Origin: Microbacteriaceae bacterium
GTDB taxonomy: Bacteria; Actinomycetota; Actinomycetes; Actinomycetales; Microbacteriaceae
Reading direction: 5' to 3'
Assembly: GCA_947447395.1 (NCBI GenBank)
Contig: CANFJH010000002.1
Span: forward strand, 1-57,703
DNA length: 57,703 bases
The notes under the pieces were generated by a model. It was not told the origin of the DNA. It saw only the letters and a list, made by a program, of their open reading frames with translations, and made no database searches. The position numbers and the translations under genes were made by a program. Shown here piece by piece: positions 1 to 11,107 of this stretch; position 1 is the stretch's first letter; each line of letters begins with the position of its first letter.

Positions 1-2049
1 GACATGGCTGCTCTAGTAGGGGAGACTAGCGATAACCTCATCGGAGTTCCTTCGGTCGGTCCAAAAACAGCCGCAAAATGGATTACCGAGTATGGAAGCC
101 TTGACGGCATTCTCGCTAACGCGCACCTTATTGGCGGCAAAGTAGGCGAACAGTTACGAGAACACCAGGGAAACGCAGTTCTGAATCGCCGTTTGAATCA
201 TTTGGTTCGAGACCTTGATTTGGGTGTCGATTTCCATGATTTGAAACTCGGGGGTGTGAACGAAGATTTGGTGCGCGAGGTATTTTCACGGCTTGGTTTC
301 AAGAGTCTCACCGAACGAGTCCTAAAGCTAAAGGGTTTTTCACAATCGGCTGAATCTAACGAATTTGAAATCGAGCCGCAAAGCCCTTTCGAATCACTCG
401 TAATGCCACTAGCGCGGACTTTGAACTCTGAAGAGATGGATTCGTGGCTAAAGGAACAAACTAAGCCAATTTCAGTTTCATTTTCTACCGGCTTTGCGGC
501 ATTTAATGACACACAGTTAGTGGAGAGTTCTGTAGTGCCTTGGTCGTGGTTGGCAAGCGACTCAGAAAAAATTATTTTCGATTCCAAGAATGCTCTAAGG
601 ATTGCATTGAATGGTGGGTTCGAGTTAGGTGGAGTAGCATTCGATCCGCTCTTGGAGACGTACCTTATTGACCCACTTAGAAGAGAATATTCTTTAGCGA
701 AAATAGGTGAAGACTTGCTGGGCTTCATTTGCGAAGTTGGCCTAGACCTCACTTTGGTGCAGAAAGCATGGCTAACTGGGCTGCTGCATGAAAATCTGGT
801 ACCCAAATTAGTGGCAACTGAGCAGGTAACGGTCTTATCGGACATCGAGTTGCCTTCATCTCGAACACTCGGCCATATGGAGCACGTTGGTATTAGCGTT
901 GACCAACCTCGCCTAGAACAGTTATCTGTTGAACTAGGCGATCGTATCGCGCAGGTTCAGACAGAGGCTTTTGCCATCATTGGCAAGGAAATCAATCTAA
1001 GCTCACCTAAGCAATTGCAAACCGTACTATTTGACGATTTGGGGATGACAGGAACCAAAGCCGTGAAGACCGGTTTTTCGACCAATGCTGAGTCACTCAC
1101 CACACTGTTTGAGCAAACTGGCCATCCATTCTTGGAAAAACTCCTTGAGCACCGGGAAATCACAAAGATGCGCCAGATGGTGGAAATCATCGTCAAAGCA
1201 GTTGCAGCCGATGGTCGAGTTCATACCAGCTATGTCCAAACTGGCACTTCCACGGGTCGACTTTCATCAGAGAATCCCAACCTTCAAAACATTCCCATTA
1301 AGAGTCAAATTGGTAAGACTATTCGCGATTGTTTCCGCGTTGGAGAAGGTTTTGAAACCTTACTTACAGCCGACTACTCGCAAATCGAGATGCGCATAAT
1401 GGCACACCTTTCTGGTGATGAAGGTCTTATCGAAGCCTTCAACGCTGGAGAGGACCTGCACCGATTTGTTGGAGCCAGGGTATTCGGAGTTAGCCCCGAT
1501 CAGGTCACTCCAGCAATGCGTTCAAAGGTTAAGGCAATGAGTTACGGACTTGTCTACGGGCTAAGCGAATACGGTCTTGCCAAACAGCTCAAAATCGGTA
1601 ACGGTGAAGCCAAGCAGTTGATGAATGACTATTTCGACCGGTTCGGAGGCGTTCGCACTTACCTAGCATCTGTGGTTGACGGGGCCAAACTAAACGGCTA
1701 CACAGTAACAACATTCGGAAGGCGACGTCCTTTTGATGATTTGAAGTCACCGATTTTCCAAATACGTGAAAACGCTCGGCGCGCTGCCTTGAATGCACCC
1801 ATTCAAGGAACTGCCGCTGACATCATGAAATTGGCAATGATCCGAATCGATCAAAAAATGCGCTCAAGAGTTCTCCAAAGCAGGATGCTGCTGCAGGTTC
1901 ACGACGAACTCGTATTTGAGGTGGCAAACGGAGAACTTGAAGAGCTGAGAAATCTTGTTGTCGACGAAATGCAGCACGTAGTCAAACTTTCGGTTCCATT
2001 GGATGTACATGTTGGTGTTGGTAAAACCTGGGAAACCGCCGGCCACTAG
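1..2049 (+). CDS. polA: DNA polymerase I, 5'-truncated by window edge
   Basis: Frame is open from nt 1 (GAC ATG GCT...); begins inside the 5'-nuclease helix-hairpin-helix (LVGETSDNLIGVPSVGPKTAAKW); C-terminal family A motifs DYSQIEMRIMAHLSGD and QVHDELVFEV. Confidence 0.97.
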   Translation, partial: DMAALVGETSDNLIGVPSVGPKTAAKWITEYGSLDGILANAHLIGGKVGEQLREHQGNAVLNRRLNHLVRDLDLGVDFHDLKLGGVNEDLVREVFSRLGFKSLTERVLKLKGFSQSAESNEFEIEPQSPFESLVMPLARTLNSEEMDSWLKEQTKPISVSFSTGFAAFNDTQLVESSVVPWSWLASDSEKIIFDSKNALRIALNGGFELGGVAFDPLLETYLIDPLRREYSLAKIGEDLLGFICEVGLDLTLVQKAWLTGLLHENLVPKLVATEQVTVLSDIELPSSRTLGHMEHVGISVDQPRLEQLSVELGDRIAQVQTEAFAIIGKEINLSSPKQLQTVLFDDLGMTGTKAVKTGFSTNAESLTTLFEQTGHPFLEKLLEHREITKMRQMVEIIVKAVAADGRVHTSYVQTGTSTGRLSSENPNLQNIPIKSQIGKTIRDCFRVGEGFETLLTADYSQIEMRIMAHLSGDEGLIEAFNAGEDLHRFVGARVFGVSPDQVTPAMRSKVKAMSYGLVYGLSEYGLAKQLKIGNGEAKQLMNDYFDRFGGVRTYLASVVDGAKLNGYTVTTFGRRRPFDDLKSPIFQIRENARRAALNAPIQGTAADIMKLAMIRIDQKMRSRVLQSRMLLQVHDELVFEVANGELEELRNLVVDEMQHVVKLSVPLDVHVGVGKTWETAGH

Positions 2050-2052
2050 TAA

Positions 2053-2081
2053 TTGCTCAGGAAGTTCAATGGCAGTAGACT
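2053..2081 (+). promoter_or_regulatory. Candidate promoter for rpsA (TTGCTC, 17 nt, TAGACT)
   Basis: Plausible -35/-10 spacing upstream of rpsA; visual match only. Confidence 0.35.
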
Positions 2082-2111
2082 AGAAAGAGTGCCATTTGGC
2101 GCGAATCCAAC

Positions 2112-2135
2112 GCTTTTGCAGGAAACTGCCAAAGC
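2112..2135 (+). promoter_or_regulatory. Hairpin in rpsA 5' leader (GCTTTTGCAG-GAAA-CTGCCAAAGC)
   Basis: 10-bp stem with one mismatch capped by a GAAA (GNRA) tetraloop, 29 nt upstream of the rpsA ATG. Confidence 0.5.
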
Positions 2136-2164
2136 CCGAGCATGTCCGTTGAGTAAAACAAAAT

Positions 2165-3625
2165 ATGACAAACACCCCTAAGGCTGTAAAGCAAGTAGCC
2201 GTAAACGACATTGGTTCTGCAGAAGACTTTCTAGCAGCTGTCGAAAAAACCCTAAAATTCTTCAACGACGGCGACTTAATCGCCGGTGTCGTTGTAAAGA
2301 TTGACCGCGACGAGGTTCTACTCGACGTTGGTTACAAGACCGAAGGTGTTATTCCTTCGCGTGAACTTTCAATTCGTCACGATGCAGACCCAAGCGACAT
2401 CGTTGCTGTTGGCGACTCAATCGAAGCCCTAGTTCTTCAGAAGGAAGACAAAGAAGGTCGCCTAATTCTTTCCAAGAAGCGCGCACAATACGAGCGTGCT
2501 TGGGGCGATGTCGAGAAGGTCAAGAACGAAGATGGAACCGTTGAAGGTACCGTTATCGAAGTTGTTAAGGGTGGTCTAATCGTTGACATCGGTCTGCGTG
2601 GATTCCTTCCTGCCTCACTTATCGAACTACGTCGCGTTCGCGACCTAGGACCGTACCTTGGCCAGAAGGTTGAAGCCAAGATTCTTGAGCTAGACAAGAA
2701 CCGCAACAACGTTGTGCTTTCTCGTCGTGCACTTCTAGAAGAGAGCCAGGCTGCTGGCCGCACCACCTTCCTTGCAGATCTTGCCAAGGGCCAAATCCGT
2801 ACCGGTGTTGTTTCTTCGATCGTAAACTTTGGTGCCTTCATCGACCTTGGTGGCGTAGATGGTCTAGTGCACGTTTCAGAGCTTTCATGGAAGCACATCG
2901 AACACGCTTCTGAGGTTGTAGAAATCGGCCAGGAAGTAACCGTTGAGGTCCTAGAAGTAGACCAGGACCGTGAGCGTGTATCGCTTTCGCTAAAGGCAAC
3001 CCAGGAAGACCCATGGCAGGTATTCGCCCGCACTCACGCAATCGGACAATTCGCTCCTGGAAAGGTGACAAAGTTGGTTCCTTTCGGTGCGTTCGTGCGT
3101 GTTGCCGACGGTATCGAGGGTCTAGTACACATCAGCGAACTTTCAGCCAAGCACATTGAGCTTGCTGAGCAGGTTGTGTCAGTCAACCAGGACGTATTCG
3201 TCAAGGTTATCGACATCGATCTAGAGCGCCGTCGCATCTCGCTATCGCTAAAGCAGGCTAATGAAGAGGTGGACCCAGAGGGCACCGAATTCAACCCAGC
3301 GCTTTACGGTATGGCTGCAGACTACGATGACGCAGGTCAGTACAAGTACCCAGAAGGCTTCGACTCAACCACAAACGAGTGGAAGCCTGGCTTCGAGGAA
3401 GCTCGCGCTAAGTGGGAGAAGGAATATGCTGAGGCTCACGCCCGTTGGGAGGAGCACAAGCGTCAGGTCAAGGCTGCTAACGAACTAGCCGCAACCCTTC
3501 CAGACACTGCTCCTGCTGGCGACAGCAACGCAAGCTACTCAAGCGAAGGCAACGCCGACGCAGGTACCTTGGCCGCCGACGAGTCTCTAGCAGCTCTTCG
3601 CGACAAGCTAAAGAGCGCCGAGTAA
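2165..3625 (+). CDS. rpsA: 30S ribosomal protein S1
   Basis: Four S1 repeats (e.g. GVVSSIVNFGAFIDLGGVDGLVHVSELSW; GKVTKLVPFGAFVRVADGIEGLVHISELS). Confidence 0.97.
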   Translation: MTNTPKAVKQVAVNDIGSAEDFLAAVEKTLKFFNDGDLIAGVVVKIDRDEVLLDVGYKTEGVIPSRELSIRHDADPSDIVAVGDSIEALVLQKEDKEGRLILSKKRAQYERAWGDVEKVKNEDGTVEGTVIEVVKGGLIVDIGLRGFLPASLIELRRVRDLGPYLGQKVEAKILELDKNRNNVVLSRRALLEESQAAGRTTFLADLAKGQIRTGVVSSIVNFGAFIDLGGVDGLVHVSELSWKHIEHASEVVEIGQEVTVEVLEVDQDRERVSLSLKATQEDPWQVFARTHAIGQFAPGKVTKLVPFGAFVRVADGIEGLVHISELSAKHIELAEQVVSVNQDVFVKVIDIDLERRRISLSLKQANEEVDPEGTEFNPALYGMAADYDDAGQYKYPEGFDSTTNEWKPGFEEARAKWEKEYAEAHARWEEHKRQVKAANELAATLPDTAPAGDSNASYSSEGNADAGTLAADESLAALRDKLKSAE

Positions 3626-3638
3626 AGTTTTACATAAT

Positions 3639-3671
3639 CTTTGGGCCGATCCTGATTGGGTCGGCCCAAAG
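3639..3671 (+). terminator. Hairpin terminator after rpsA
   Basis: CTTTGGGCCGA / TCGGCCCAAAG perfect 11-bp arms with 11-nt loop; short weak T-run after. Confidence 0.6.
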
Positions 3672-3691
3672 TCTTTAACTAGGCTGGTGTT

Positions 3692-4309
3692 ATGTTTTTA
3701 GTTGGTCTGACCGGTGGTATCGCTTCGGGTAAATCCACCGTAGCCGAGGTTTGGGAATCGCTTGGAGCTGAGATAATCGACGCCGATGAACTCGCTCGTG
3801 AAGTTGTCCTTCCGGGTTCACGAGGGCTTTCTAAAATAGCTGATTCATTTGGCGATGTAGTTGTCAATCTTGACGGCACGCTAAATAGGTCAAAGCTCGC
3901 TCAACTTGTATTTCAATCGCCGAGCGACAGAAAAAGACTCGAAGCGATTACTCATCCTCTAATCCGTGAACTAGCTACTGAAAAGCTTTATTCAAGCAAG
4001 GCAGATATATTGGTTTACGTGATTCCTCTGCTTGTGGAAAGCAAATCAGACATGCCCTTCGACTTCGTAGTGACCGTTGAGGCCCCTAAACCAGAACAAG
4101 TCAAAAGAATGATCGAAGACCGAGGGATGAACGAGATTGAGGCAAATGCGCGAATCGCCTCTCAAGCCTCTCCTGCAGAGCGAGCCAACGCCGCAGACCG
4201 AATTTTGAATTCCAACCAACCACTTGCGCTTCTACTTAGGGACGCAAAGTCACTATTTAGAGAAATACAAACTTTGGCAACAGCAAAGGGTGTCTCCGAT
4301 GTCGGTTGA
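3692..4309 (+). CDS. coaE: Dephospho-CoA kinase
   Basis: [40 protein letters not shown]-loop and family motif. Confidence 0.95.
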   Translation: MFLVGLTGGIASGKSTVAEVWESLGAEIIDADELAREVVLPGSRGLSKIADSFGDVVVNLDGTLNRSKLAQLVFQSPSDRKRLEAITHPLIRELATEKLYSSKADILVYVIPLLVESKSDMPFDFVVTVEAPKPEQVKRMIEDRGMNEIEANARIASQASPAERANAADRILNSNQPLALLLRDAKSLFREIQTLATAKGVSDVG

Positions 4310-6350
4310 ACCTAAACGGCAAGTTTTTCCTTTCGAGGTAATTAGCGAATACAAACCATCTGGTGATCAGCCAACGGCAATCGCAGAGCTGGCTTCCAGG
4401 CTGAATGCCGGCGAAAAAGACATTGTCTTGCTTGGAGCCACAGGTACTGGAAAGTCGGCAACAACGGCTTGGCTAATCGAAAAAGTTCAGCGCCCAACTC
4501 TCGTTTTAGCGCACAACAAGACCCTGGCAGCGCAACTTGTTAATGAGTTTCGCGAGTTGCTGCCAAATAATGCCGTTGAATACTTTGTTAGTTACTACGA
4601 CTATTACCAGCCAGAAGCTTATGTTCCCCAAACTGACACCTTCATTGAGAAAGATTCATCTATAAATGAGGAGGTGGAGCGCCTACGATACAAGGCCACA
4701 ATGAGCCTGCTTTCACGTCGTGATGTAGTGGTGGTATCAACTGTCTCTTGCATCTACGGTCTCGGTGCCCCAGCCGAGTACCTAAATCAGTCCCTGTCTC
4801 TGCAGGTTGGAGATAGAATCGACCGCGATGAATTGATTAGGAAGTTCGTCGACCTTCAATACAAAAGAAATGATTTTGATTTCTCTCGCGGCAATTTTCG
4901 CGTTAAGGGGGATACCGTCGAAATCATCCCTGTCTATGACGAATTGGCAACGCGAATTGAGTTTTTTGGCGATGAAATAGAGGCCATACACTCGCTTTCC
5001 GCCCTTACAGGCGAAATTGTCGCAACGGTTCCTCACGTCGCCATTTTCCCAGCTAGTTACTACGTGGCACCTCCTGAGCAAATGGGCAGAGCCATTGAGG
5101 CTATCGAAGATGAACTAGCGGCACGTCTTAGCGAGCTTGAGGGGCAAGGAAAACTTCTCGAGGCTCAGCGTCTCAAGATGCGAACGAGTTTTGATCTTGA
5201 GATGATCCGAGAACTTGGTTTTTGTTCTGGCATCGAAAACTACTCTCGATACATTGACGGGCGGGAGCCAGGTAGCGCCCCTAGCTGTCTCCTCGATTTC
5301 TTTCCGGATGACTTCTTGATGGTTATTGATGAGTCGCACGCAACGGTTCCACAAATCGGCGCCATGTATGAAGGTGACGCGAGCCGTAAGCGCACGCTGG
5401 TTGAGCACGGATTCAGACTGCCTTCAGCGCTAGATAACCGACCATTGAAGTTTTCGGAATTTGAAGAGCGAATTGGTCAAACCGTGTACCTATCTGCCAC
5501 GCCAGGTAAATACGAGCTAGCTCGAGCCGATGGCTATATTGAGCAGATTATTCGCCCGACCGGTCTAGTCGATCCCAAAATCGTTATCAAGCCAATCAAG
5601 GGTCAAGTTGATGACCTCCTAGAGGAAATTCGGGTTCGCTGCGAAAGAAATGAGCGCGTACTGGTAACTAGCTTGACGAAGCGCATGGCTGAAGATCTGA
5701 CCGACTTCTTCACGGAGGCTGGGGTTCGAGTTCGATACCTACACAGCGACGTCGACACCCTAAGGCGCGTTGAATTGCTGACCGAACTCAGAGCTGGCGT
5801 ATACGACGTCCTCGTTGGTATTAATCTACTTCGCGAGGGGCTGGATTTGCCTGAGGTTTCCCTAGTTGCGATTCTTGACGCAGATAAACAAGGATTCCTT
5901 CGTTCGGCGACCTCACTAATTCAAACCATTGGTAGAGCGGCAAGAAACGTCAACGGCGAAGTTCACATGTACGCCGATAAGTTGACTCCGGCTATGGAGC
6001 AGGCAATAGATGAAACCGACCGGAGACGAGCTAAGCAGGTTGCCTACAACAAAGCCCACGGAGTCGATCCTCAACCATTGCGAAAAAAGATCGCGGATTT
6101 GACCGATCAAATTCACCGTGAAGAAGTCGACACCGCCAACCTTGTTGAGTCACTCAAGGTGGGGAAAGGTAAGTCAAGGGCAAGGCTTGGTAAAACCAAG
6201 GACATCGATGAGTTGCTAAATACGGTTCTTGAACTCGAATCCGAAATGCGCGCTGCGGCGGCAGAACTTCAATTCGAATTGGCGGCCCGGCTACGAGACG
6301 AAGTTTCAGATCTAAAGCGAGTCCTACGCGACATCGACCGTCACGCTTGA
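4299..6350 (+). CDS. uvrB: Excinuclease ABC subunit B
   Basis: [63 protein letters not shown] at 4299 ([14 protein letters not shown]) preferred over the upstream 4224 start; overlaps coaE end by 11 nt. Confidence 0.97.
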   Translation: MSVEPKRQVFPFEVISEYKPSGDQPTAIAELASRLNAGEKDIVLLGATGTGKSATTAWLIEKVQRPTLVLAHNKTLAAQLVNEFRELLPNNAVEYFVSYYDYYQPEAYVPQTDTFIEKDSSINEEVERLRYKATMSLLSRRDVVVVSTVSCIYGLGAPAEYLNQSLSLQVGDRIDRDELIRKFVDLQYKRNDFDFSRGNFRVKGDTVEIIPVYDELATRIEFFGDEIEAIHSLSALTGEIVATVPHVAIFPASYYVAPPEQMGRAIEAIEDELAARLSELEGQGKLLEAQRLKMRTSFDLEMIRELGFCSGIENYSRYIDGREPGSAPSCLLDFFPDDFLMVIDESHATVPQIGAMYEGDASRKRTLVEHGFRLPSALDNRPLKFSEFEERIGQTVYLSATPGKYELARADGYIEQIIRPTGLVDPKIVIKPIKGQVDDLLEEIRVRCERNERVLVTSLTKRMAEDLTDFFTEAGVRVRYLHSDVDTLRRVELLTELRAGVYDVLVGINLLREGLDLPEVSLVAILDADKQGFLRSATSLIQTIGRAARNVNGEVHMYADKLTPAMEQAIDETDRRRAKQVAYNKAHGVDPQPLRKKIADLTDQIHREEVDTANLVESLKVGKGKSRARLGKTKDIDELLNTVLELESEMRAAAAELQFELAARLRDEVSDLKRVLRDIDRHA

Positions 6351-6366
6351 GAATTAGACTTATCAA

Positions 6367-9219
6367 GTGAGTCGACTGAATCTAGATAATAAGTTGCGCG
6401 TAAAAGGCGCCAGGGTACACAATCTTAAGAATATCGATTTAGAAATCCCCAGAGACTCCCTAGTTGTTTTTACAGGTCTCAGTGGTTCTGGTAAGTCTTC
6501 ACTCGCTTTTGACACCATTTTTGCCGAAGGGCAACGTAGATATGTGGAATCCCTATCTGCTTACGCCAGACAGTTCCTTGGACAAGTAGATCGACCAGAT
6601 GTTGATTTCATAGAAGGCCTATCGCCAGCTGTTTCGATTGACCAGAAATCAACAAACCGAAACCCTCGCTCCACCGTTGGAACAATTACCGAGATTCACG
6701 ACTATCTCAGACTTCTGTGGGCGAGGATAGGTATTCCTCACTGCGCGGAGTGCGGAGAACGCATTGTTAAGCAATCACCGCAGCAAATTGTTGACCAAAT
6801 CTTGGAGCTGGAAGACGGAACAAGGTTCCAAATACTGGCGCCGATAGTCAATCAAAAGAAAGGCGAGTTTATTGATCTGTTCTCTTCTTTGACTAGCCAG
6901 GGTTTTTCGCGAGTCACAGTTGACGGAGAAACAATCCAACTTGTGGAAGCAACTGGGCTAAAGAAGACCATAAAGCACGACATCTCCGTGGTTGTCGACA
7001 GACTCGTAGCCAAGCCCGACATTATTCAAAGATTAACTGACTCAGTTGAAACGGCTCTCAAACTAGCTAGCGGCCGTCTAGTTTTAGACTTCGTCGACAT
7101 CAAGGGAGACGCTGGCAAACGGGTCTTTAGCGAGAAAATGTCTTGCCCAAATGAGCACGAACTAACACTTACGGAAATCGAACCTAGGACCTTTTCCTTT
7201 AATGCACCTTTCGGGGCTTGCTCGGCTTGTTCCGGTCTTGGTACCAAGATGGCAGTTGAACCCGAACTGGTAATTGGTGATCCAAGCGCAAGCATCAATG
7301 AGGGCGTCTTGCTACCGTGGTCAACGCCAGGCAAAGGACTATACGGATTCTTCACGAGAGTTCTAACGAGTTTGTCTGAAGAACTAGAGTTTTCCCTAGA
7401 TCAACCATGGAACACTCTCCATGAGGACATACAACAAGCGGTTTTACATGGAAATAATTTTGACGTTAAGGTCAAATGGAAAAATAAGTACGGTCGTGAG
7501 TTGCGCTACACCTCCGGTTTCGAGGGTGTTCTAACCTACATCGAGCGCAAGTGGCTTGAAAGCGAAAATGATTTTCAGCGAGGACGTTGGTCTGGATTTC
7601 TAAGAGAGATACCTTGTGCCGCTTGCGATGGATCGAGATTGAAACCCGAAGTTCTAGCCGTCAAAGTTCATGGTAGTTCGATTGCCGATGTTGCAAGGCT
7701 AAGCCTTAGGCAGTGCTCAGAATTTTTTCTTAACATTGAGCTCGATTCTCGAGATGCGAAAATTGCCGCTCAGGTGCTTAGAGAGATTCAAGCACGGTTG
7801 GTTTTCTTGTTGAATGTTGGTCTTGACTATTTGAGTCTCGAACGTGCTGCAGGAACTCTTAGCGGTGGCGAAGCTCAACGTATTCGATTGGCAACTCAAA
7901 TTGGTTCGGGCCTGACCGGCGTTCTCTATGTCTTGGACGAACCATCAATCGGCTTACATCAGCGCGACAATCGTCGTCTAATTGAAACCCTCGTGAAGCT
8001 TCGAGACCTCGGAAATACACTGGTCGTTGTTGAGCACGACGAAGACACCATTCGAGCATCCGACTGGATTGTAGACATTGGACCTGGAGCGGGTGTCCAT
8101 GGCGGGGAAGTAGTTCACTCTGGGACCTACGAAGATATTTTAAGTAATGCCCAATCAGTCACAGGTGCATATCTGTCTGGTCGCGAGTCGATTGCCGTTC
8201 CAGCCAAGAGGCGCACAGTTGATGCCAATCGCCAACTCAGAGTTGTTGGCGCAAGAGAGAACAACCTCAAGGGTATTGACGCCGTTTTCCCACTTGGTGT
8301 TTTTACTGCAGTAACCGGAGTGAGCGGTTCTGGAAAATCATCGTTGGTTAACGACATCCTGTATCAAGTTCTCGCGAACGGTCTCAATGGTGCCAAGGGA
8401 GTTCCCGGAAAACACACTCGAGTCGAAGGTCTAGAACTTTTGGACAAGGTTGTGCACGTTGATCAAGCTCCTATCGGAAGAACTCCACGTTCAAACCCGG
8501 CTACCTATACCGGAGTCTTCGATCACATCAGAAAGCTTTTTGCCGAGACCACCGAGGCAAAGGTTCGAGGTTATCAGCAAGGTAGATTCTCTTTCAACGT
8601 AAAGGGTGGTCGCTGCGAATCATGCAGCGGCGATGGCACTTTGCGAATAGAAATGAACTTCCTACCCGATGTTTATGTTGCTTGCGAGGTTTGTCACGGT
8701 GAGCGCTACAACCGGGAAACTCTGCAGGTTCACTATAAGGGCAAGAACATCTCACAGGTTTTGGACATGCCGATTTCTGAGGCCGCTGAATTCTTCGCTC
8801 CGGTTGCAGCAATTGCACGCTATTTAGACACCCTCGTTTCGGTCGGTCTAGGCTATGTACGGCTCGGCCAGGCCGCTACTACGCTGTCGGGCGGTGAAGC
8901 TCAACGAGTCAAACTTGCAACGGAACTCCAAAAGCGAAGTAATGGTCGTTCGGTTTATGTTTTGGATGAACCCACGACGGGCTTACATTTTGCCGACACT
9001 AAGAAGCTCCTGGAAGTTCTCAATAGTTTGGTCGAAAAAGGCAATACTGTCATCGTGATTGAACATAATCTCGATGTCATCAAATGTGCCGACTGGATCA
9101 TTGATATCGGCCCCGAAGGTGGCGCTGGGGGCGGTTATATCATCGCTGAAGGTACGCCTGAGAAAGTAGCTGGGATCGACTCTAGCTTTACCGGTCAATT
9201 CCTGAGAGAACTTCTCTAA
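6367..9219 (+). CDS. uvrA: Excinuclease ABC subunit A (GTG start)
   Basis: Two ABC domains ([54 protein letters not shown]), LSGGEAQR twice. Confidence 0.98.
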   Translation: MSRLNLDNKLRVKGARVHNLKNIDLEIPRDSLVVFTGLSGSGKSSLAFDTIFAEGQRRYVESLSAYARQFLGQVDRPDVDFIEGLSPAVSIDQKSTNRNPRSTVGTITEIHDYLRLLWARIGIPHCAECGERIVKQSPQQIVDQILELEDGTRFQILAPIVNQKKGEFIDLFSSLTSQGFSRVTVDGETIQLVEATGLKKTIKHDISVVVDRLVAKPDIIQRLTDSVETALKLASGRLVLDFVDIKGDAGKRVFSEKMSCPNEHELTLTEIEPRTFSFNAPFGACSACSGLGTKMAVEPELVIGDPSASINEGVLLPWSTPGKGLYGFFTRVLTSLSEELEFSLDQPWNTLHEDIQQAVLHGNNFDVKVKWKNKYGRELRYTSGFEGVLTYIERKWLESENDFQRGRWSGFLREIPCAACDGSRLKPEVLAVKVHGSSIADVARLSLRQCSEFFLNIELDSRDAKIAAQVLREIQARLVFLLNVGLDYLSLERAAGTLSGGEAQRIRLATQIGSGLTGVLYVLDEPSIGLHQRDNRRLIETLVKLRDLGNTLVVVEHDEDTIRASDWIVDIGPGAGVHGGEVVHSGTYEDILSNAQSVTGAYLSGRESIAVPAKRRTVDANRQLRVVGARENNLKGIDAVFPLGVFTAVTGVSGSGKSSLVNDILYQVLANGLNGAKGVPGKHTRVEGLELLDKVVHVDQAPIGRTPRSNPATYTGVFDHIRKLFAETTEAKVRGYQQGRFSFNVKGGRCESCSGDGTLRIEMNFLPDVYVACEVCHGERYNRETLQVHYKGKNISQVLDMPISEAAEFFAPVAAIARYLDTLVSVGLGYVRLGQAATTLSGGEAQRVKLATELQKRSNGRSVYVLDEPTTGLHFADTKKLLEVLNSLVEKGNTVIVIEHNLDVIKCADWIIDIGPEGGAGGGYIIAEGTPEKVAGIDSSFTGQFLRELL

Positions 9220-9223
9220 CGAA

Positions 9224-11044
9224 ATGGCTGAACGTAGAGGTTGGTTTCCAAAAACCGAATCTATACCGGTCAATCCTGGCGTTTATAGGTGGTTCGATTC
9301 AAATGATCGTATTTTGTACGTTGGAAAGGCGAAAAACCTACGATCTCGATTGACAAGTTATTTTGCTAAACCGGAAACGTTGCATGAACGTACCCGCCGA
9401 ATGGTCGATACTGCAGTTCGTATCGACTGGACAATTGTAAAAACAGAATTTGAAGCACTCCAACTTGAATTCACTTGGATCAAACAGTTCAATCCTCCAT
9501 TCAACGTTCAATTCCGCGATGACAAGTCCTATCCGTATTTGGCAATTTCGTTTGATGAAGATTATCCGAGAGTCTTTTCTTCTCGAACCAGAAAATTGGG
9601 TAAAAACAAGTATTTTGGTCCGTACACGCAAGCTTGGGCAGTGCGAGAAACCATAGATGGTCTTCTGAAGGTTTTTCCGATGCGTAGCTGCAGTAGTTCT
9701 ACGTTCGATAGTGCAAAAAGGGCTGGTCGAGCTTGCCTCTTGGCGGAAATTGGTAAGTGTTCAGCTCCTTGCATTGGAAAAATCAGTGCGCCTGAACATC
9801 GAAAACTAGCCGAAAGATTTTCTGCGTTCGTTAGCGGAACCGATTCGTCATTTTTGAAAGTACTTCGTGAAAAGATGGTCTCTGCTTCCAACAGTGAGCA
9901 ATACGAGCTGGCTGCCAAATTTCGAGATCAATTGGCCGCTCTGGAAGCCGTAAACGCTAAAAGTGCCGTAGTTTTTGAAGACAACACTTCAGCGGATGTC
10001 TTTGCAATTGCTTTAGATGGCTATTCGGCAGCGGTAAGCATGTTTAAGGTGCGTGAGGGCAGAATTCGCGGAGCCAAAGGTTGGGTAGTTGATTTGGAAC
10101 TGGAGAGAGAGTTCCCGGAACTGATTGCATATACTTTGCAAAACAATTACGCAGACGAACCTTCGGACGAATTACCAAGAGAAATAATTGTTCAGGATCG
10201 ACCCGAAGCCATAGAAGACATCGAAGCTTGGCTAAGTAAACTCAAGGGCACCAAGGTTCAGATTAGGGTGGCCATGCGTGGAGATAAACGTTCCCTTTTG
10301 GAAACCGCTCAATCTAACGCAGATCACGCGCTCAAAAACTACAAGGTCAAGAGAGCTACAGACTTCACAGCGAGATCGACTGCGCTAAGTAATTTGCAGT
10401 CGGCCTTGAATCTTTCAAGGCCCCCATTGAACATAGAATGCTTTGATGTTTCCCACCTTGCCGGCACTGGAATCGTTGCGTCGAAAGTGGTTTTTGTAGA
10501 CGGACTTGCCAAAAAAGATCTCTATCGAAGGTATTCATTAGCAAATGCGACTGACGATACCGACGCCATGAATCAGGTTTTGGCGAGGAGGTTTAGAGCA
10601 ATGAGTGAAGATAATTCGCGTCCGGATCTAATCGTTGTGGATGGCGCCAGGCCCCAAGTAAGTGCGGCGGTCCGCGCAGGAAACAACGCAGGATTCTTTG
10701 ACCTACCAATAATAGGAATCGCAAAGCGTTTAGAGGAGTTGTGGACAGCCGATGATGCACACCCAATCATCTTGCCCAGGGCAAGCTCGGAACTATACCT
10801 GATTCAACAGCTTCGAGACGAAGCCCACCGATTCGCCATCAGTCATCAAAGACAAAAGAGAAAAGCAAACATTTCGACAATTTTGGAAGATATTCCTGGC
10901 GTAGGCCCAAGTAAAGTTCGACTGCTTTTGAAGCATTTTGGTTCCTCTATCCGAGTCCGAAACGCCAGCGTAGAGGAACTGAGCGATATTTCGGGCATAG
11001 GACCTTCGTTGGGAAGAACAATTCATGAAACTTTAAGAAGTTAA
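9224..11044 (+). CDS. uvrC: Excinuclease ABC subunit C
   Basis: GIY-YIG N-terminus (PGVYRWFDSNDRILYVGKAKNLRSRLTSYF), UVR motif, C-terminal HhH (DIPGVGPSKVRLLLKHFGS). Confidence 0.97.
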   Translation: MAERRGWFPKTESIPVNPGVYRWFDSNDRILYVGKAKNLRSRLTSYFAKPETLHERTRRMVDTAVRIDWTIVKTEFEALQLEFTWIKQFNPPFNVQFRDDKSYPYLAISFDEDYPRVFSSRTRKLGKNKYFGPYTQAWAVRETIDGLLKVFPMRSCSSSTFDSAKRAGRACLLAEIGKCSAPCIGKISAPEHRKLAERFSAFVSGTDSSFLKVLREKMVSASNSEQYELAAKFRDQLAALEAVNAKSAVVFEDNTSADVFAIALDGYSAAVSMFKVREGRIRGAKGWVVDLELEREFPELIAYTLQNNYADEPSDELPREIIVQDRPEAIEDIEAWLSKLKGTKVQIRVAMRGDKRSLLETAQSNADHALKNYKVKRATDFTARSTALSNLQSALNLSRPPLNIECFDVSHLAGTGIVASKVVFVDGLAKKDLYRRYSLANATDDTDAMNQVLARRFRAMSEDNSRPDLIVVDGARPQVSAAVRAGNNAGFFDLPIIGIAKRLEELWTADDAHPIILPRASSELYLIQQLRDEAHRFAISHQRQKRKANISTILEDIPGVGPSKVRLLLKHFGSSIRVRNASVEELSDISGIGPSLGRTIHETLRS

Positions 11045-11107
11045 GTTACTTTTTTAGTTACGGCGTGTCGCCCGAAGCCATAGACTTTTGGCAGGAGGTC
11101 AAGGTGC

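Noticed and set aside
198-845. 215-aa antisense ORF inside polA
   Set aside because: Low-complexity Ser/Arg/Lys-rich composition typical of a shadow ORF opposite a real gene; no family resemblance or RBS.
2437-3033. 198-aa antisense ORF inside rpsA
   Set aside because: Ser/Arg-rich shadow of repeated S1 domain codons; rpsA is unambiguous on the + strand.
7138-7245. UvrA zinc finger reads CPNEH rather than CxxC at its first half
   Set aside because: I recall CPN-x-H type variants in other actinobacterial UvrA proteins, so it is likely a lineage norm, not a novelty.
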